6,358 bases of DNA from Chitinophagaceae bacterium. Lineage in GTDB: Bacteria > Bacteroidota > Bacteroidia > Chitinophagales > Chitinophagaceae. The DNA lies in contig JAGOUF010000147.1 of the NCBI GenBank assembly GCA_018061385.1, forward strand, positions 1 through 6,358, in the 5' to 3' direction. This document shows, piece by piece, positions 5,539-6,358 of this stretch. The translations under genes were made by a program, and so were the position numbers. Every line of letters starts with the position of its first letter. Positions within the stretch are counted from its first letter, which is position 1. The notes under the pieces are model-generated. The model did not search any database. It had not been told where the DNA came from and saw only the letters and a list, made by a program, of their open reading frames with translations.

Positions 5539-5859
5539 TTAATCTTTTACCCCCCCCGTTTCATTTTGATAAACAATATTATTATTGGTTATTTCAAATA
5601 TGGTTAAGTAATTGTTTTGTTTGGTATGTGCAATAAATGGCGTTGGTAATTCTTTTAGCTTTTCGGGTGTAGTTTTTAATATTACATTATCTATCTGCCA
5701 ATGTTTTAAACTATCGCCAATACTTAATAAACTTGGATAGTTGGGATGGTTTTGTAAAGTTTCGCTAATGGTTGTAGCGGTAACTTTTACTTTTAAATGC
5801 GTTGTTAATTGTATGGTACAATTAATAGGCATACTATATGTGTTTAAAAATAAAAACAT
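5539..5859 (-). CDS. C39-like domain, N-terminal part of the frameshifted VKOR-thioredoxin gene
   Basis: These 106 codons encode the degenerate C39-peptidase-like domain that in Bacteroidota is fused in front of VKOR and thioredoxin domains. HPNYPSLLSIGDSLKHW and LPTPFIAHTK are its typical motifs. A cysteine (Cys14, in MPINC) sits where the peptidase nucleophile would be. The later catalytic His is replaced (NNYLTIF instead of HFVV), so it is probably a binding rather than a cutting domain, perhaps for leaders or peptides; that is inference. The frame ends NETGGVKD-stop just after a run of eight G. One extra G, or two fewer, would join it to the downstream frame. Initiation at ATG 5859 is the longest choice; Met10 (5832) is an alternative close to where the domain usually begins. 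On its own the fragment has no membrane segment. Confidence 0.85.
   Translation of the reverse strand: MFLFLNTYSMPINCTIQLTTHLKVKVTATTISETLQNHPNYPSLLSIGDSLKHWQIDNVILKTTPEKLKELPTPFIAHTKQNNYLTIFEITNNNIVYQNETGGVKD
5550..5557 (-). repeat. G8 mononucleotide tract at the frameshift
   Basis: Eight G on the minus strand (C on the plus strand) sit exactly where the C39-like frame must switch to the VKOR frame. Such a tract stands out in this AT-rich DNA. It can slip during replication, sequencing or translation. With nine or six G the gene reads through as one; with eight it stops at 5539. Confidence 0.9.
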
Positions 5860-6272
5860 AAAGCTTATAAAGTTGGCTTATAGTAATTTAAAAAATATTT
5901 TTTTGACATAGTGAATTTAAGAGTGATTTTATATAGAAAAAAATATTTATACCTGTTTTTTATTTGAAATATTTCCTTTATACAATTGTTTTTTGAATGT
6001 TTATAATGGTTGTAGCATCTTTGTTTTACTACCGAAATACTAATTTTAAAAGTTTATATAGCGTAATTTTACGTAATACATTTTTGTAAGGCTAATTAAT
6101 TTGGTTTAACCAACATTAAAATATGTTTTTTAACACTATACTACTAATGCAAATACCAGTTTACCATGAAGTTTGCCTTTTACAGTACTTAAATTACTGT
6201 TAAATAATGATATAAACGTTGAAGTGAGTGACACCACGAAGGATGATAGTAGCACTTAGCTTACAAATACAA
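5860..6272. other. AT-rich intergenic region between the flavoprotein and oxidoreductase genes
   Basis: No gene is supported in these 413 bases. It should hold the promoter of the oxidoreductase gene, but I see no confident match to the Bacteroidota TAnnTTTG box. A stem of ACAGTA/TACTGT (6182-6187 and 6195-6200) lies about 70 bases after the flavoprotein stop; without a T-run it is at best a weak terminator. The short plus-strand frame from ATG 5997 (30 codons) has no recognisable product. Confidence 0.6.
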
Positions 6273-6358
6273 TTATTGAACAGAAATTTGAGCAATTGAT
6301 TTAGCTGCAATCCAACCACTCGTCCACGCATTTTGAAAATTAAAGCCTCCTGTAATAC
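6273..6358 (-). CDS. BaiN/HI0933-like NAD(P)/FAD-dependent oxidoreductase, C-terminal end only
   Basis: The last 27 residues of a protein enter from the right edge and stop at TAA (6275-6273). The tail TGGFNFQNAWTSGWIAAKSI matches the conserved C-terminal FAD-contacting segment of HI0933/BaiN-family flavoproteins, where the consensus is close to TGGFNFQnAWTsGyiAGks. One usual glycine is alanine here (IAAK for IAGK), a mild change. The body of the gene is outside the window, so its cofactor motif and activity cannot be judged. Nothing links it to the peptide-export genes, which lie 413 bases further on. Confidence 0.85.
   Translation of the reverse strand, partial: ITGGFNFQNAWTSGWIAAKSIAQISVQ

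Noticed and set aside
5550..5557. Programmed ribosomal frameshifting as the normal way to express the oxidoreductase
   Set aside because: The tract alone is not enough: no stimulatory structure is evident, and slippage or sequencing error of the homopolymer is simpler.
5997..6089. Plus-strand 30-codon frame starting MFIMVVASLF
   Set aside because: It is short, isolated in AT-rich DNA, with no family resemblance or partner gene.
1..6358. CRISPR array, tRNA, rRNA or complete insertion sequence
   Set aside because: No regularly spaced repeats, cloverleaf, rRNA signature or transposase frame is seen on either strand.

Overview
The window is AT-rich DNA and, by its protein families, comes from a member of the Bacteroidota. 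The order Chitinophagales is an inference, not proven. The evidence is a TlpA-type redoxin, a fused C39-like/VKOR/thioredoxin membrane protein, double-glycine leaders of the 'LSRDE...GG' kind, and the absence of obvious Shine-Dalgarno sequences. All supported genes lie on the minus strand, so transcription runs from right to left.

Reading in the direction of transcription: (1) 6358-6273 is the last 27 codons of a BaiN/HI0933-like flavoprotein, unrelated to the rest. (2) 6272-5860 is an AT-rich intergenic stretch. (3) 5859-4247 is one gene for a C39-like + VKOR + thioredoxin membrane oxidoreductase, broken into two frames at a run of eight G (5557-5550, minus strand). (4) 4246-3876 is an intergenic stretch with short repeats and palindromes. 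(5) 3875-3627 encodes an 82-residue precursor with a double-glycine leader and a six-cysteine core. (6) A perfect 10-bp hairpin follows at 3612-3588. (7) 3571-2108 encodes a secreted TlpA-like thioredoxin-fold protein. (8) 2111-1851 overlaps it by ATGA and encodes an 86-residue six-cysteine peptide. Its N-terminus carries the same LSRDE motif but lacks the Gly-Gly. (9) A 262-nt gap follows. (10) From 1588 off the left edge runs a peptidase-containing ABC transporter (C39 peptidase + six-helix membrane domain + start of the ATPase domain).

Taken together this looks like a small secretion system for disulfide-rich peptides. The C39 domain of the ABC transporter would cut the leader after Gly-Gly and export the core. 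The VKOR-thioredoxin protein and the TlpA-like protein are placed to make, shuffle or check disulfides outside the inner membrane. What the peptides do (bacteriocin, signal or other) cannot be read from the sequence. No immunity protein, membrane-fusion (HlyD-like) protein or radical-SAM/lanthipeptide enzyme is visible here. Such genes could lie beyond the left edge.

The points most worth checking are the GG-less second peptide translationally coupled to the TlpA gene, the G8 frameshift in the oxidoreductase, and the hairpin between the first precursor and the rest of the operon.
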